NCBI GenBank assembly: GCA_020466095.1
Contig: CM035808.1
Coordinates: 13,781,163-13,845,162, forward strand
Reading direction: 5' to 3'
Length of the DNA: 64,000 nucleotides
DNA from: Chlorops oryzae
Lineage: Eukaryota; Arthropoda; Insecta; Diptera; Chloropidae
The position numbers and the translations under genes are program-made. Positions 11,761-24,510 of the stretch are shown piece after piece. Positions within the stretch are counted from its first letter, which is position 1; each line of letters opens with the position of its first letter. The notes beneath the pieces are model-generated. The model was not told the origin of the DNA, did no database searches, and saw only the letters and a program-made list of their open reading frames with translations.

Positions 11761-14700
11761 CATAAATATTGAGTCGGGAAAAGAACGAACAAAGCTATTG
11801 AAAATCTATCCGACAAGAGGAGATCATCATTAAATATCTAAAATCAATAGATCTTGATGCTTTATAAAAGGTCATTCATTCTTTTCTTTTATCTTCTCTA
11901 TTTTCGCCTTTACAAACAACTTTTTCCCGCGGAAAACGTTTACTCTGACATATAACCTCTAATTCCCGTGTCTCCAAATATAGAGCTGATGACTGATGTG
12001 TCTCTATGTGAATATTTTCAGTCGTGAACTGAATCGTCTAGAGTTTGACGATTCAACATGAACCAAATATCTAGCAAAATCGCTGAAATCTTCCATTCAA
12101 GCAGACCGAAATGCATGCGATCGTATCTTTGTGTGTGTTCAGAGTCACTTCCAAGAAGTTTGTCGCAAATAATGGGGTTTCCTATTTCATTGAATCCGAG
12201 TTTTCGCGTCTAGGCAAGCAGTTTTCTTTCTATACGCGCAGTGGGAAAGTTTCTATTTTACTTGATTTTGTTTTTGTTGTTCTCTCATTTTCAAAATTAT
12301 CACACGCGTCGCAATTGAGTTTCATGTTCATACTTAAAAACGCTATAGGCTATAGGTATCAGGAGTGCCTGATCCTGGGACCATTACCTTGCGGGAATCC
12401 TAATGGAATAATGGTTGATTAAAAGGGAAGGGTAGTGGACAATGTTGTCTGAGGATTTTCTTTTTCAACCATCATTAGAAGGCTGCGATGTGTCTCTCTA
12501 CTTTTCATTTATTTCAATCCCAATTTGCTTTAAATCCTCGTCTAAAAACGAATTTTAGAGGCACTAGTGTTCGAACCAGAATAAAGATTCATATTTTAAT
12601 AAAAAATTCCCTTTCTCTAGTTTACTGTAAAAAGTTTTCGAAACCTTGTGTCCTTGTGTCTTTTTGCCGCTGTCGCTTTTGCATTCCTATTTATCTGTGA
12701 AAAAATGCATTACTTTGGTAATGCACTACCTAAATACCTACTGGGGACTAGCGCGTTTCCCGTCTTGCGAAATAATTATACATACATACTTATAAATATT
12801 TTTGGGTGCTCTGTTAAAATATTTGCTGTTGCCCTATTTATGAAAACTTTAGGGTATTCCTTTAAGCACGCCCACAAAGGAAATTTAGATACTTACATAA
12901 TTTTTTATTTTTTACTTTTATACACAAAATTTCTCTAATCGACAAAGCTCTCCTCTTCTGAAGAAGCTCTCAGTCATGCGTGCGTGCAATTTTTTTTTTC
13001 CATTTTTCCATTTCTCTAATTGCGTTGTTTTTTTGTTGTTGTTGCTTTGAATCGCGGTTGAAAAATCACACCTGCAGACAGGCGTACCATATGGAAGCTT
13101 GTTTATTCGAAATACGCAAAATAATTTGAACTTCGCATTAAGGATGACTAAATTGTTTTGCGGAGAATCTTCACTGAATCATTTTAATAAATTCGCAACC
13201 CGAAATGCAACAGTTGCGGAAGTGCCAACGCACTTCTTCTTCTTATTTTGCTTCTTATTTTTCTTGTTCTTTTGCTTCTTCAACTTCATCATTACCTTCG
13301 AATAGATAGTATATATGGATGTCACGCAACATTGTTGCTTGCAAAAGGAAAACAGAGAAGCAGCAACAAAGTTGCTAGACGATAACACCGTATGGCTTTT
13401 TTCCTTTCCTCTTTGCATCCAAACGTTCAAAAAAATAAGAGGAGAAAAAAATGCTTTCCACGGCACTAAGAATCGTTGCCCCCAATACGCCCAAAACAAA
13501 GACGACGACGACGACGACGACGGCGACGGCTTTCTCTTCGTTCCTCACACTCTCTTCTATGGTGTCGAGTGCATTCCAACTGTAAACAAATACCAAATAC
13601 CAAAAGTCTAAAAGAAATGACTAAAACAAAAAGAAAAACCGCAATTGTGAGAGAAGTTCACAAGACGAGAGATTTTTTTTTTTTTTACAGTTCTTGGTTG
13701 TTGTTTTGGTTGTTATTGCAATTTAACTAAGTCAAGTCATTGCGCTTTCAAGTCGTTTGCTCTCTAACCGCTTTTGCACTCACACATACATACATGCATG
13801 CATACATATGAAAACACTCACACACGCATAATACACTTGGGCACGCAGTGCTTCTACAGTTAGTCTCGCTTTTGGAGCATTTCTACCGGATGCAGACGGG
13901 AAAATGATTTTTTTTTATTAAGTTTTTTTTTTTTTTTCATTTTTTGAATGCTCAGAGCAATGCAACAAGCGAATACCAATTGCAACATGCTCAGTGGCCT
14001 CGTAATGTGCGAGTCAGCGAGCTCTTGTAATCACGGGAGGGCGAGCAAGAGCGAATGACGTTAATGATTCACACACAAGTCAAGTGAGCGGGACAAGAAT
14101 GGAGAATAACGAAAAATGCATTGAGCTTAACGTGCTCGTCTGGTGTCAGCCACCTCCTCGAATATACATATGTACATATGTACATATGTGTGTATGTGCA
14201 CGTGAGCGCGCGTGCGTGTGTATGTGTGTTTTCTCAGTTGTATGAAAATTTTCATTCATAAAAATTGCAAAAACGAATTTTACGCCGAAAAGGGCGCTAT
14301 AAAAACGTTCCAAAACGACAAAAAACAAGTAAGAATTTCACTGAAAAGAGTAAAATCGAAAACACAACCAAAATTTTTACCACAAAACACGCGAAAACAC
14401 AAGAGCAATGGATGGATGCAATGAATGAATGGATGAATGAAGATGAGAGAACGAACGAACGAACGACGGTGGATGCTGACACTGGTCGGTTGCACCAAAG
14501 TGCATTCCATTGCTGCGCTGAAAATTATTATGCATGAAGGGGTGGAATCTTTAACTCCGTTCCATGATAAAACGAAGTAAAAAGAGAAAAAAAAAAATCA
14601 AAACAAAAGCAATCACAAAATAAGAGAAACAAAAATGGGAAATATTTTGACTTGCGCGTCAAAGTCCAAAGTCATATTAAATCGAGTTTATCGGAGGCAA

Positions 14701-15104
14701 TTGGAAAATGAATGGCATTGCAATATGGTTGCAATTAGATTTGAGGGTGCATTTCGAGAAAGTGGGCCGTAACTAAGTGAATTGTAAGGCTAAAGGGTGT
14801 GGAAAATACGTTCAACACATTCGCGCAGCCAAGTTCATACAATAGAAAGGAAAAAAAAAAATGTTGCGCGATTTTGTATGAAAAATGAGAGAAAAAATAG
14901 ATTCCTTCGAATAAATATGGGCTACCTAAACACATTAGTACTTATGGAAAAGTTTTCAACTTCCTTTTAGGTTGGTCGCTGCGCCATTCAAGATAGCGAT
15001 GAGTCAGAAATAAACATGCTAATTTTCTTAAGAACTATGAATTTGTTGAAATTGAACAATAACAAGTAAGGGTGTTATAGTCAGGTGAACCTGACAATGA
15101 AATA
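11761..15104. other. Imp intron 1, no gene seen
   Basis: No gene is supported. Notable small features are a GAC/GAT repeat at 13501-13530 (its open frames give poly-Asp or poly-Arg/Val), ACATATGT palindromic repeats near 14163-14190, and GT/CA-rich tracts at 13780-13830 and 14190-14225. The stretch is bounded by the GA tract and a TA-inserting MITE. Confidence 0.4.
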
Positions 15105-15261
15105 CAGTGTACTCTCTTAAGCGGACACCTATGGGACCGAAAAATGTGTCCGCTTAAAAGATGGGTCCGCTTAATGGGAAACTATTTGAGAATCAGGAAC
15201 ACTAGAGTATTCGCAAAAAGTGTCTCTTTAAGAGGAATGTCCGCAAGGAGAGAGTAAACTA
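15105..15261. mobile_element. short pogo/Tc1-like MITE with TA target site
   Basis: The left end CAGTGTACTCTCTTAAG and the inverse of the right end TAGTTTACTCTCTCC form imperfect termini, flanked by TA on both sides (15103-15104, 15262-15263). The interior has repeated TGTCCGCTTAA / GGTCCGCTTAA words. TA target sites and CAGT...ACTCTC termini resemble pogo/Tigger-type MITEs. There is no coding capacity in 157 bp. Confidence 0.6.
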
Positions 15262-15286
15262 TACCTGTCTCAGATAAACAGTTAGC

Positions 15287-15660
15287 CAGGCGCGGCGGAA
15301 CACTAAAAATCGGAGTGGGTAGTAGTCATGGCACCATGCGACAGAGCAAAAAAATTTTTTTACTTCATTTATTATAACAATACTATTTATTAAATACATA
15401 ACAAAAAGAAGTATTCTCCATAGCTTATAAAAAAGAAACATATAAATCCTTACTGTGGTACAGTGCAACTCGTTTAACTCAATTTCTAATAGAATATGAG
15501 TGAAAATTTCTCAAGTTGTAGCTCTTACTTTTTTTTAGAAGATTTTTCAAAAAAATTTTCTTTACAAATTTTGAGTAAGTTTCGGAGTGGGTTATTACCT
15601 ATACCCTAAAAATCGGACTGGGTAGCAGTCCCATACTACCCACACCTTTCGCCGCGCCGG
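15287..15660. mobile_element. hAT-type MITE with 8-bp target duplication
   Basis: A 374-bp element with ends CAGGCGCGGCGGAA and TTCGCCGCGCCGG is flanked by the perfect 8-bp duplication CAGTTAGC (15279-15286 and 15661-15668). It contains an internal direct repeat AAAATCGGA[GC]TGGGTAG[TC]AGTC near 15307 and 15610. Its ends resemble those of the element at 1108, so the two may be one family. No transposase is encoded. Confidence 0.8.
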
Positions 15661-15985
15661 CAGTTAGCTATACTTATATTTTTTTAACAGAGGGTCAATT
15701 TCAAGTTAAAATTCCAAACTTCATTGAAATACATATCTCGAAAAATTCTGATTTTAGAAAATTTTTAGCGATATTTGTGGCAGGCCTTAGCACTGAAAGT
15801 AGTATTCTTAATAATGGACCGATTGAGAAAAAAATGTTTCGAGACGATGTCTACGATTTAAAAGAAGTCTTATTTGAAATTTTGTTATTTTTGGAAATTA
15901 CATTTGACGCCTTTAAATATCTCCAAATATTAAATTTAACCAAAATATCTCAAACAATTCCAAAACAGAGGTTTTCGGGATAAAT

Positions 15986-16017
<32 letters not shown>

Positions 16018-16018
16018 C

Positions 16019-16310
16019 ATAACAAACCCCAGTACTGGAGGTGCCCCTGATAATTATTCGATCAGGTCCTTTATCGAACTTGTTCTTACTCATATCTCTG
16101 TCATCACGTATACCAAATTTCGTAAAAATTCTATACGGACAAACAGACAGACATACAGATGGACATGGCTAAATCGAATCTCCTAGTGAAGCTGATCATT
16201 TCTATGTATACCTATATATTTTGTATGGTCAACTCAACTAGTTCGGCACAAACGCAATTTACCCTTCACCCTGAGTGTGTCGGGTATAAAAAGGCAGAGA
16301 GTCCCCTTGA
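16019..16310 (-). mobile_element. dispersed fly repeat with GTCTGTCTGT/TATACCC cassette (DINE-like), minus orientation
   Basis: Read on the minus strand it starts TTTATACCCGACACACTC and continues with TATATAGGTATACATAG, a GATCAGCTTCACTAGG..GATTCGA word, GCCATGTCCATCTGTATGTCTGTCTGTTTGTCCG and AAATTTGGTATACG. This order is shared with the plus-strand element at 30299 and with widespread non-autonomous repeats of fly genomes. Assignment to the DINE-1/Helitron-like group is from memory of its general layout and is not certain. A T run of about 32 bases precedes it (15987-16018). Confidence 0.5.
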
Positions 16311-16403
16311 GCTCCCATAGAGAAATTGAAATATTCTAAAAAAAAAAAATAATAATAAAAGCTTTACTCGCAAACCAATAATATTTGTATTTATTTGTAA
16401 TAA

Positions 16404-16761
16404 CCCTGCAGTAATGAGTCGGTCAATTTTCTAAGAAGAACTAGCATTTGACCGGTCCAAATCCTACCGGTTATAATATGGCAGAATTCTGTAAATGACA
16501 CTTTAATCAACTTAGAATATACGAAATTGGTTTTTTATTTTCCTTAGTTGACTATCCTAAAACCAGACAAAATTACGACAATTGACACAAAAAAAGGTAA
16601 CCTACGGTCAGCCGTTTTGCGGACTAGTCCCTTTCCAATGACAGGCCCATGTTAAACAGGTCAGTTCAATACATTAGAAGTGGAGTTATGAGGAGACTAG
16701 TACTGATAACATGAAGTACTGACCAAAGGCTACACTTGGGTCCGCCAATATTACTGCAGGG
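16404..16761. mobile_element. MITE with CCCTGCAGTAAT inverted ends, copy 1
   Basis: The ends CCCTGCAGTAAT (16404-16415) and ATTACTGCAGGG (16750-16761) are perfect 12-bp inverted repeats. The interior (ACCGGTCCAAATCCTACCGG, CAGACAAAATTACGACAATTG, GCCTACACTTGGG) is shared with the copy at 25582-26106. No target duplication is obvious and no protein is encoded. Confidence 0.7.
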
Positions 16762-17264
16762 AAGTAGGAAAGGAGAAAATATTTAAATTCAGCACCTAAA
16801 AGTATGCACGTCAAAGTTTGGACGATTTATAGAACTTAGCTACAGATTTTACATGATCCGTTAAATTCCATAAAACATTTTGAAGGTCTGTATAAATAGG
16901 CGTGTTTTCAAGAAAGCAACAGAGTTCCAGCATAGGAAACATTTCCAAATATTGTCATGTATAGGGCAACAGAAAATATTTAAATTCAGCACCTAAAAGT
17001 ATGCATTTCAATACTCCGAATATTTCCGATCGTGACAAAGGTATTCGTTCTTGCCGGTTTGCCCATTTAATCACATCTTGAGGAAGGATTTTGAGATATA
17101 TGCGGATATGTTTAAAGCCTTAATTGAGCTCCTTTTAGAAAAGGCTTAAAATGATATTTATTGGTTCTTAAATATTTAAATGCTTACCTTTAGGTACCGA
17201 GTTTACCTAAATGTTTTCTGATGCCCAAGTATTAAGTACCTATCAATTTAACAATGCCTTCAGC
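16762..17264. other. Imp intron 1, repeat-derived DNA with a 36-bp direct repeat
   Basis: No gene is seen. The word GAAAATATTTAAATTCAGC followed by ACCTAAAAGTATGCA occurs twice in direct orientation (near 16774 and 16973), suggesting an internal duplication within older transposon-derived DNA. Confidence 0.5.
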
Positions 17265-17420
17265 ACATTTAACACTGCGGCTAGGCATAGAGTTGCGTGT
17301 CTGGCGGAAAGAATGATGGGTCCCCAAGCTATAAGTTAGTTTACTCCCTTGAAAACAATAAGATTTATACCTCAACATAGTCTAAGGTGCTCTTATAGCC
17401 TTAATTATAAGAATAGCAAA
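17265..17420 (+). pseudogene. LINE 3'-end fragment (same family as the one at 29190)
   Basis: Conceptual reading gives AARHRVACLAERMMGPQAI followed by decayed sequence. It parallels the ARRRLVCLGARIMGPQAI segment at 29857-29910 at the end of the RNase H-bearing LINE fragment. It is short and shifted in frame, so it is a relic. It shows that the same LINE family entered both large Imp introns. Confidence 0.5.
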
Positions 17421-18995
17421 AAAAAAAAAACAATTTATAGCTTAATCCCCCATGAATGAGTTGAGTACTAATGACCGCGAAGCTCTTGAACGATTATTTT
17501 TGTTGATCCATTCCTACCAAAAATAAACGTGGTTATTTTAAATTAGCCGCTCTTCCGGTCTCTATTCCACAATGGAGGTGAAGAGATGTTAAATATTCAA
17601 AGAAACACCGTGATTTCCTTCTATTCCTCTTTCAATTGAGTCCAATGCCATACTTTGATCAATGATCTATTTATTACCTTGTTACTTTTATTTACCTCTT
17701 CGACCGTTTGTTATCTGTGATATCTCCAAGGGACCATGCTGCTTCTAACGGAAACCTTTTCCTCAGGATCATTTGTTGGTTTTTTCGCCAATATTTCTCA
17801 GACAGAAAAATTCTTCCATGTCGACCAATTAATTTTATAAGATATGGCATTCTTAAAAAACACTGGAAAAGTTTCCCTCATGGTGTCTAAATTCCACATG
17901 AATAATAAAAATAAAATCCACATAACAAAATTTTACCAATTTCCATCCCATAATGAAGTTTGCATTCACGGCATTCGAGGAATAGCAAAAAAAAAAATTC
18001 GCGCGCCAAAAAACATTAGCGGCAAAAAGCCCAACAACACCGAATCGACTTGGCTTAGCTTGACTTGACTGAACTGGACTTGGACTCGGACTTGGCTGTG
18101 CTACGAGTATGTGGGACATTTTCTCTTGTTTTTTTTTTTCTAAATATTTTGTTTCGTTTCTTTTCTTTTTTCTTCTCTTTCTTCATTATATTTTTCTTGT
18201 TAAATCCTGTTGGGTCGTATATCTTCGGTAGGATTTGTCCGTCCGGTGGATGCGTCTACCTTTGGATAATGCGCTCACGTATGACAGCTTTAAAATTGAC
18301 TTGCGGCTTGAGAGCTTTGCCTCGCAGCACGGTTTTCTTGGAAGCAATTTTTTCGGCACTTTTTTAATTAAGGATTATGTCGTGGTTGTTGTTGCTGTTC
18401 CTGTGGCTGCTGCTGCTGCTGCTGCTGTTTCCCAAGATGATGCGATTTCAGTCGAGAGCAACCCAAGAAAGCGTGCAGCGTCATTTTTCATTTCGCGTGG
18501 TCAGCGCATGCGCGCGAGTGCGTTGTTTTTCTTGCACGTACAAAGCGGAAATTTCGCGAGCGAAAGAGCTAGCAAATATGAACTTGTTATTCACGACAGT
18601 AAAAGCAGCGTCAGCAGCAGCAGCAGCAACAACAACAAGTGCTGTTATTCATAAGATGCGTCTGCATTCCAATGTCATCTTCCCAAGCCAAAAGGCGCTC
18701 CACTCCTTTCAAAATGTGTGTGTGTGTGTGTGTGTGTGTGTTTTAGTAGAGTTCTTGCACATCGTCTTTGGTCTGGAAAAAACAAAAAAAACACGGGGGA
18801 GCAACAACATTTCCACTGAAAAGCGGTACCTCCACTGGTTTTGTGTGGGCATAACTTCTTAAGAATCCCAATATTTATTTTTGTTAAATGTATTTCAGCT
18901 GCAATAAAAATCCTCTGTGGGATCTTAATTCGGGCATTAATTGCTTGCATATCATTTCATCTGGTTGTGATGGATTAGAACAATTCTCATGAGAC
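17421..18995. other. Imp intron 1, no gene seen
   Basis: No gene is supported. From 18230 to 18870 the DNA is richer in CpG with CTG (18405-18430) and CAG/CAA (18610-18640) repeats and a GT microsatellite (18716-18740). The change in composition could mark a further alternative promoter or enhancer of Imp, but I found no donor joined to an ATG. Confidence 0.35.
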
Positions 18996-19139
18996 CAGTG
19001 GCGGATTTACCTTATAGGCAACATAGGCAATATTCTGACCGTCAATGCATCAATAACAGAAAAAGCGAAAATTAAGCTGCTGCCTGAGACGGCAATATCT
19101 CAACTACCTTGGGCGGCAAATTGTCCTAATCCGCCCCTG
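18996..19139. mobile_element. short hAT-type MITE with 8-bp target duplication
   Basis: A 144-bp element has ends CAGTGGCGGATT and AATCCGCCCCTG (imperfect inverse) and is flanked by the perfect 8-bp duplication CATGAGAC (18988-18995 and 19140-19147). Its CAGTGGCG start matches the element at 2691 in its first eight bases. It is too short to encode anything. Confidence 0.8.
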
Positions 19140-20161
19140 CATGAGACTATGTGGATCGCATTTTTTTAAATCGATTTTTTTGTTGTTTTTTGGATTTGGT
19201 GGATGACCAATTTTCATGCCGCAAAAATCGAAGAACTTAAACTGATCAACAAATTTGTCTCAAAAGAAAAACACATTAGCATCTTGCCGGTCTTTGGGAA
19301 TCCCCCAATTGTAGGTAAGTATTTGTGTTGCAACGAATACATACTCGAATTCACGAATATTCGCCTATTTTTTAACATTCGTATTCGCACTGGCATTCGC
19401 AAAAATTTATTTGCACAATATAGAAAAATCTAAGCTGGGCCTAGACAGGCCCTGGACTAATAACTTTTGACTCGATCAGTCTTATATTCGCTTTACTTTG
19501 GCGCTGGGTAGAATCGCCCCCATATTCGCGATGACGTGAATAATCTACACAGAGTCTATGTAATTTTCTCAAGGAAAAGCCCGGCTAGAAAATTCTGTCC
19601 TGGCGTCATCGTGGGCCAATTTTGTGCCGTATCTTCTTAGGAAAAATCTAGGAAATAACTCACTAGACTTTAATAGTTATAGCCCGTGTGTGTGTGAATT
19701 TGATTTCCGAGAGAGAAAACTTATCACAAATTTTTTTTTATATAATTCTCACTTAGTTTAAATTCGTAGAAATATAAAGCAGAGGCGATATCTAACAAAT
19801 TAGTTTCTGCGGAGGTGGCAGAACCCCATTGGCTATTGCTGAGAGCTCGAAAACCATCGATAATTGCGATAGTCAATAGTTTGAAATATTGATAGTATCT
19901 ATATTACTTTCGGAAGATATATTTTAAAATTTAAACTAATTTCATTGCAAATTGCTACTGATTTCAATCAAGCATGTTTGAGCTGTTTCTCATTTAAATA
20001 TCAACCATTTGAAAATTTTAAATTTTAAAAAATAATGTGGTCCTATAATAGTTAATAAAATACTGTGCATAAATATCCTTCTTCATTTAATATCAAGTGG
20101 TAATATACAAGAAGCCGAATTTGAAAACCTTTCTTACTCAATTCTCCATTCTTGTAACCAG

Positions 20162-20357
20162 CACTGATGCTAGTATTTTTTTTTTTTTTTTTGGTCACTC
20201 TTTTCCCTTGGATATTGAAAAAAATCCCTTTATTTCTATTTTCTTTAGAAAAGTGATCAATAAAAATCCCTTGTAAATATTTGAAGTGATTTTTGGTTAA
20301 AAGTAAAATCGAAAAATTCTATCAAACCGGAAAAAATCCCTCGTTCTGGCATCAGTG
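20162..20357. mobile_element. MITE with CACTGATGC inverted ends
   Basis: The ends CACTGATGCTAG and CTGGCATCAGTG are inverse with one mismatch. The 196-bp interior is A/T-rich with AAAAATCCCT repeats. No target duplication is visible, so the superfamily is open. Confidence 0.5.
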
Positions 20358-20487
20358 CATAGAATAAAATGTTAGCATGACGCCTATAATTCTCATTTGG
20401 TTAGTAAAATGGGACACTCTGAATTTCTGAAGATTTTTCATGACGTGATGAAGCAAGAACATGTGTAATTTTTTTTTTATTTATTGG

Positions 20488-20800
20488 CTCGATAGAGCTG
20501 GGGAACTATCGATAGTTTAATAATCGATTGTCGATATATTCAATAATTGATTATTTCAATAATCGATAGGTCCAACAATCGATTTTTTTATAATAGTAGG
20601 TTAGATAATCGATAGTTCGATTAGCGATAGTTTGTTTAATCGATCGTCAAAAATATCTATAGGTTTAACAACCGATAGTTTCAATGATCGATATTTCCAA
20701 CAATCAATATTTCCGAAAATATTTTCTAGAATCGATATTTTCGATTATCGATAACTTTGACAATCGATAATTTTTGACAATCGAAAGATTAATTTTCGAG
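20488..20800. repeat. degenerate ATCGATA minisatellite (DRE/BEAF-like motif cluster)
   Basis: About 300 bases are made of short diverged units around the word AATCGATAGTTT, with many ATCGAT or CGATA occurrences and one perfect palindrome AACTATCGATAGTT near 20506. TATCGATA is the DRE (DREF target) and CGATA is the core of BEAF-32 sites in Drosophila. Binding is inference; the repetition is directly visible. Confidence 0.65.
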
Positions 20801-21811
20801 CGGCTCTCGCCCTTATCTAAATAAAGGCATTTTTAGCAGGGTTGGGCAAAATGCATTAAATATCTAATGCACTGAGCTTTGCACTACTGCCACTATTCGT
20901 TTAGAGGTAATGCATATATTTTTTCACTACCACCAACCATTCAGTAGATGCAAATAATTTTTCACCACTAAAAGAATGCTTTCGGTTTTTACACGGTAGA
21001 TAGTATCTAATAGATACATACGTTCCAGAAAAAGCCGTGCCAAAATGTGTAAAAGAAGACATGAAGAGTGGGTACATTTGAAAAAAATGAAAATCAAATA
21101 GGGGAATTCCCTTAGAAATAAATATTTATTTCTTCGAAATGCTAATCGTTTTATATTTTTTAACCCAAAAAATCGTTGAATCAGATTTCGGGCGCTACTT
21201 TTGATTCGTAAATATCAGTCCTCATCCTGCTTTTATCACTTCCAAGATCCATAAACCCATAGGTGTATAGAGAAACACCGAAAAACGTTTTCTCAATAAG
21301 CTCCGCTCACCCCCTTCTGTCTCTCTGCTTCTATGTCCCTTTTCAAATCGAGAGAATCTCTTTCTTTTCTCTTCTTAATTCTTGCTGGTAATTCTTTTTT
21401 TTTGTAATTTTGTTTTGGTCTGGGAATGCTGCCTCTGGATTGTTGTTTGTTTGTTGGTTCATCGAGTGGAGTCGGTTCGGTTGGCTGGCTAGTTGTCTGG
21501 TTGGTAGGTTGGTTATGTTGCTTTTGCGATTGCATGCCAAGCGAGTCAATTTAACAACGGGAGCATAAAGCAGGCAATCATGAAGCCCATGCCGGATGCT
21601 GGCCGACAAGACTCTAATAGGCGAAAACAGCATTAGTCGTGCGGACAACGTTGGCAGCGACGTTGACATCGGAATGCAACGACCGTTGCCGCATTTTTGC
21701 ATCATCTTCTTCTTACTTTTTCTTTGACTTCTCGTTTTTGTTACCCATATTCCTTTCTTATGTTATAACCCTTTTTTCTAAAGCGCCGTTGGCATTTATT
21801 TTCTCTCAATT
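20801..21811. other. Imp intron 1, no gene seen
   Basis: No gene is supported. There are CTT/TCT-rich stretches and a TTGGTTGG-type repeat near 21450-21520 but no splice-linked coding segment. Confidence 0.35.
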
Positions 21812-21817
21812 CCCTCG

Positions 21818-21853
<36 letters not shown>

Positions 21854-22249
21854 TTCGCTGTCTCTTTTCTCAATTCATTAACCCTTCATAACGCCGATCA
21901 ATGAATGTTTCACCTCACACAATTTTTTTTTGTTCTGATTACTTCGCCCCATCTTTATTGCTCCTGCTTTGTGAATGTCGGGAGCTTCGGCGTCCCTTTC
22001 AAGTGTTCCCCCTTTGTGTGCATGGAAAGTGTGTTGAACTCTTTTGCACTCTTCGAGTTCTTGTTTTTAAAAATGTTGCATGTTTATGCTGTTGTTGTGT
22101 TTTTGATGTTTTTGTTTTTTATTTTTCGGAACGCTCGGCGATCATTCTGAATTTAGAAAAATTTCATTACTCTCTGCAAGCGCGATCTCAGCTCAAGATA
22201 GTAATGAGAGAGAGAGAATGAGAGAGCAAGTGGGAGAGAGAGAAAGATT

Positions 22250-22290
<41 letters not shown>
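21812..22290. repeat. TC and GA microsatellites in Imp intron 1
   Basis: A TC tract lies at about 21815-21855 and GA tracts at about 22205-22290, about 350 bp apart and complementary in sequence. They could pair in a transcript. The intervening DNA shows no supported gene. Confidence 0.65.
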
Positions 22291-22292
<2 letters not shown>

Positions 22293-23821
22293 GCGTACGT
22301 CTCCTCCACATCGTTTTGTCGTCCTGTTCTGAAATTGTAACGTATTGAAACTCCTTAGATCAGGTTGCTTCTTCTTCTTCTTCTTTCTCTTCGTTGTTCA
22401 CGTGTGCCTTCCACTGCCTTCCTTTCCCTCCCTCTCTCCCAATGCCTGTGTCTCGCTTGATAGCTGGCAAGTGCTATTTGAAACCTTGTTTTTGTAATTG
22501 TTGTTGCTGCTGCTGCTTTTGTATCCATTTCTGCATTGTTGGCGCTGTTTTTCCTGGAATTGTTTATCAAAAATGAAATTCTTTCGGTTTTGCGATCCCA
22601 TTCTTTATCCTATTTCGTTTTGGGCTTGAATTTGTTTTTGTCATTTTTGTTTTGCGGCTCGTAATGCAATATATTTGCATTTTTTGATGCCTTTGCGCTC
22701 TCCCTCCACTCAGTGCTCGTGCGTTCGTTGTTAATTTGACGCGTTGTTTGGGATTTTTATTTATTTTTATTTTTTTATTACTTATTTTTCCCCCTTTTTC
22801 GTTGTTATAGTATTATTTTTAGGAGGCTTCAGCTTACGTCGCATTTTTTGTTGTTTACATTTTTTTTATTTAATTCTAATATGTATTGTGTTTGCGAAAT
22901 TTTTTTTTCTAACGGAAAACTCTAATTTATTTTATTGCGTAATTAAGTGGAAAAAAAGCCTTAGAATTTCCCTCCTCCTCTCTTAGTCTTTTCTTTGTTT
23001 GTTTGTTTATTTCTAAGAGCGCTCATTTCTCAGATTTACTCTACTTAATTTCCCTTTCGTTACTCTTGGAAGGGAATTCAATTTCATGAGGAATTTTTCC
23101 GTCGTGGCTCCTTTGAGTCTTAACCCTCTGCGGGTATCTTCGTGGTCTGACAGAGCCCTCTGAACAAATTGCCTGTTTATTAAAATTTTCATTCTTTTTA
23201 CGCTTGAAAACTATTACTCCGTTTATACGTACGGCTTACGCGCGACTAAAAATATCGCGAGTAACGAATTGTGCCGTTTAAACGGTTAGAAAAATCTTAC
23301 TCGCGATTAGCTAATAATTGCAATAAATACGCCAGATGATGCCACTTTTTTTTTTGCATATTTTTGACGATCCGGCAGGATTGATTATTTCAATCTCAGG
23401 GAAGAAGAAGCATTTCATAAGAATATCCTTCCAGTTTTGCATTAATTGTATTGATTATAATTATATAAATATATACCTATAATGCCATGAAAATCGAAAG
23501 GCAGGCTGTACACAACAATTGTCAGGCTCGCACTCTTGAACGCGTCCGAATGTTGGACCATGCATAACGCGTACGAGAGTAAAATAACTGCGACTGAGAT
23601 GATATCAGACAAAGATTGGTCTTAGCAATCACAAGATCCAAAATCGGAATGCCTGCAAAATGTGGTGCTTTGACGTCCGAATGTTACCACATCCTCAGGA
23701 GGAGCATGAGCGACATGAAAATATCAGTAAAAGTGGTTTATAAAAAAAGAAGATCAAAATCGAAGTGCAAAGGGTGCATGAAGGTCCGAAGACTCAGAAG
23801 AGAGATGAAAGAAATCGAGAA
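22291..23821. other. Imp intron 1, no gene seen
   Basis: No gene is supported. A small inverted pair ATCGCGAGTAA / TTACTCGCGAT lies near 23254-23310 with TTTAAACGG palindromic DNA between, possibly a short MITE. Confidence 0.35.
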
Positions 23822-24290
23822 GATGAAGAAATGAAGAAAAAAGATAGAAATGAGAAGTGAAGAAGATGAAGATAGATGAAGAAGATGAAGAAGATGAAGA
23901 AGATGAAGAAGATGAAGAAGATAGAAGAAGATGAAGAAGAAGAAGTGAAGAATGAAGAAGATGAAGAAGATAAGAAGAGATGAAGAAGATGAAGAAGATG
24001 AAGAAGAAGATGAAGAAAGAAGATGAAGAAGATGAAGAAGAGAAGATGAAGAAGATGAAGAAGATGAAGAAGATGAAGAAGATGAAGAAGATGAAGAAGA
24101 TGAAGAAGATGAAGAAGATGAAGAAGATGAAGAAGATGAAGAAGATGAAGAAGATGAAGAAGATGAAGAAGATGAAGAAGATGAAGAAGAGAATGAAGAG
24201 ATGAAGAAGATGAAGAAGATGAAGAAGATGAAGAAGATGAAGAAGATGAAGAAGATTAAGAAGAAGAAGAAGGAAGCTGAAGAAGATGAA
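23822..24290. repeat. GAAGATGAA minisatellite in Imp intron 1
   Basis: About 470 bases are tandem 9-bp GAAGATGAA units with sporadic one- to three-base slips. The perfect core lies at about 24040-24185. All reading frames through it are open and low in complexity (for example Lys-Lys-Met repeats), so the open frames are not evidence of genes. Confidence 0.85.
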
Positions 24291-24400
24291 GAAGGACAAT
24301 ACCAAGAACAAGAAAAAGCGCCTTCTACAGAAAGTTGGATACTAAAGGTCTGTTCCTGTACTGCACGCAACTGCCCAAAACTGCCCAATTTTACCGAAAA

Positions 24401-24510
24401 CTGTCCCCGAACTACACGGTTGTGCAAATGAGAGAGATTTTAACAGACTATTTGTCTTCTTTTTCTATCAGAATCTCTCTCATTTGCACAATCGTGTAGT
24501 TCGGGAACAG
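24401..24510. repeat. inverted repeat, 39-bp arms
   Basis: 24401-24439 and 24472-24510 are reverse complements with two mismatches, separated by 32 bases. The arms begin and end CTGT(T/C)CCCGAACTACACG. The structure resembles a very small foldback MITE. Confidence 0.7.
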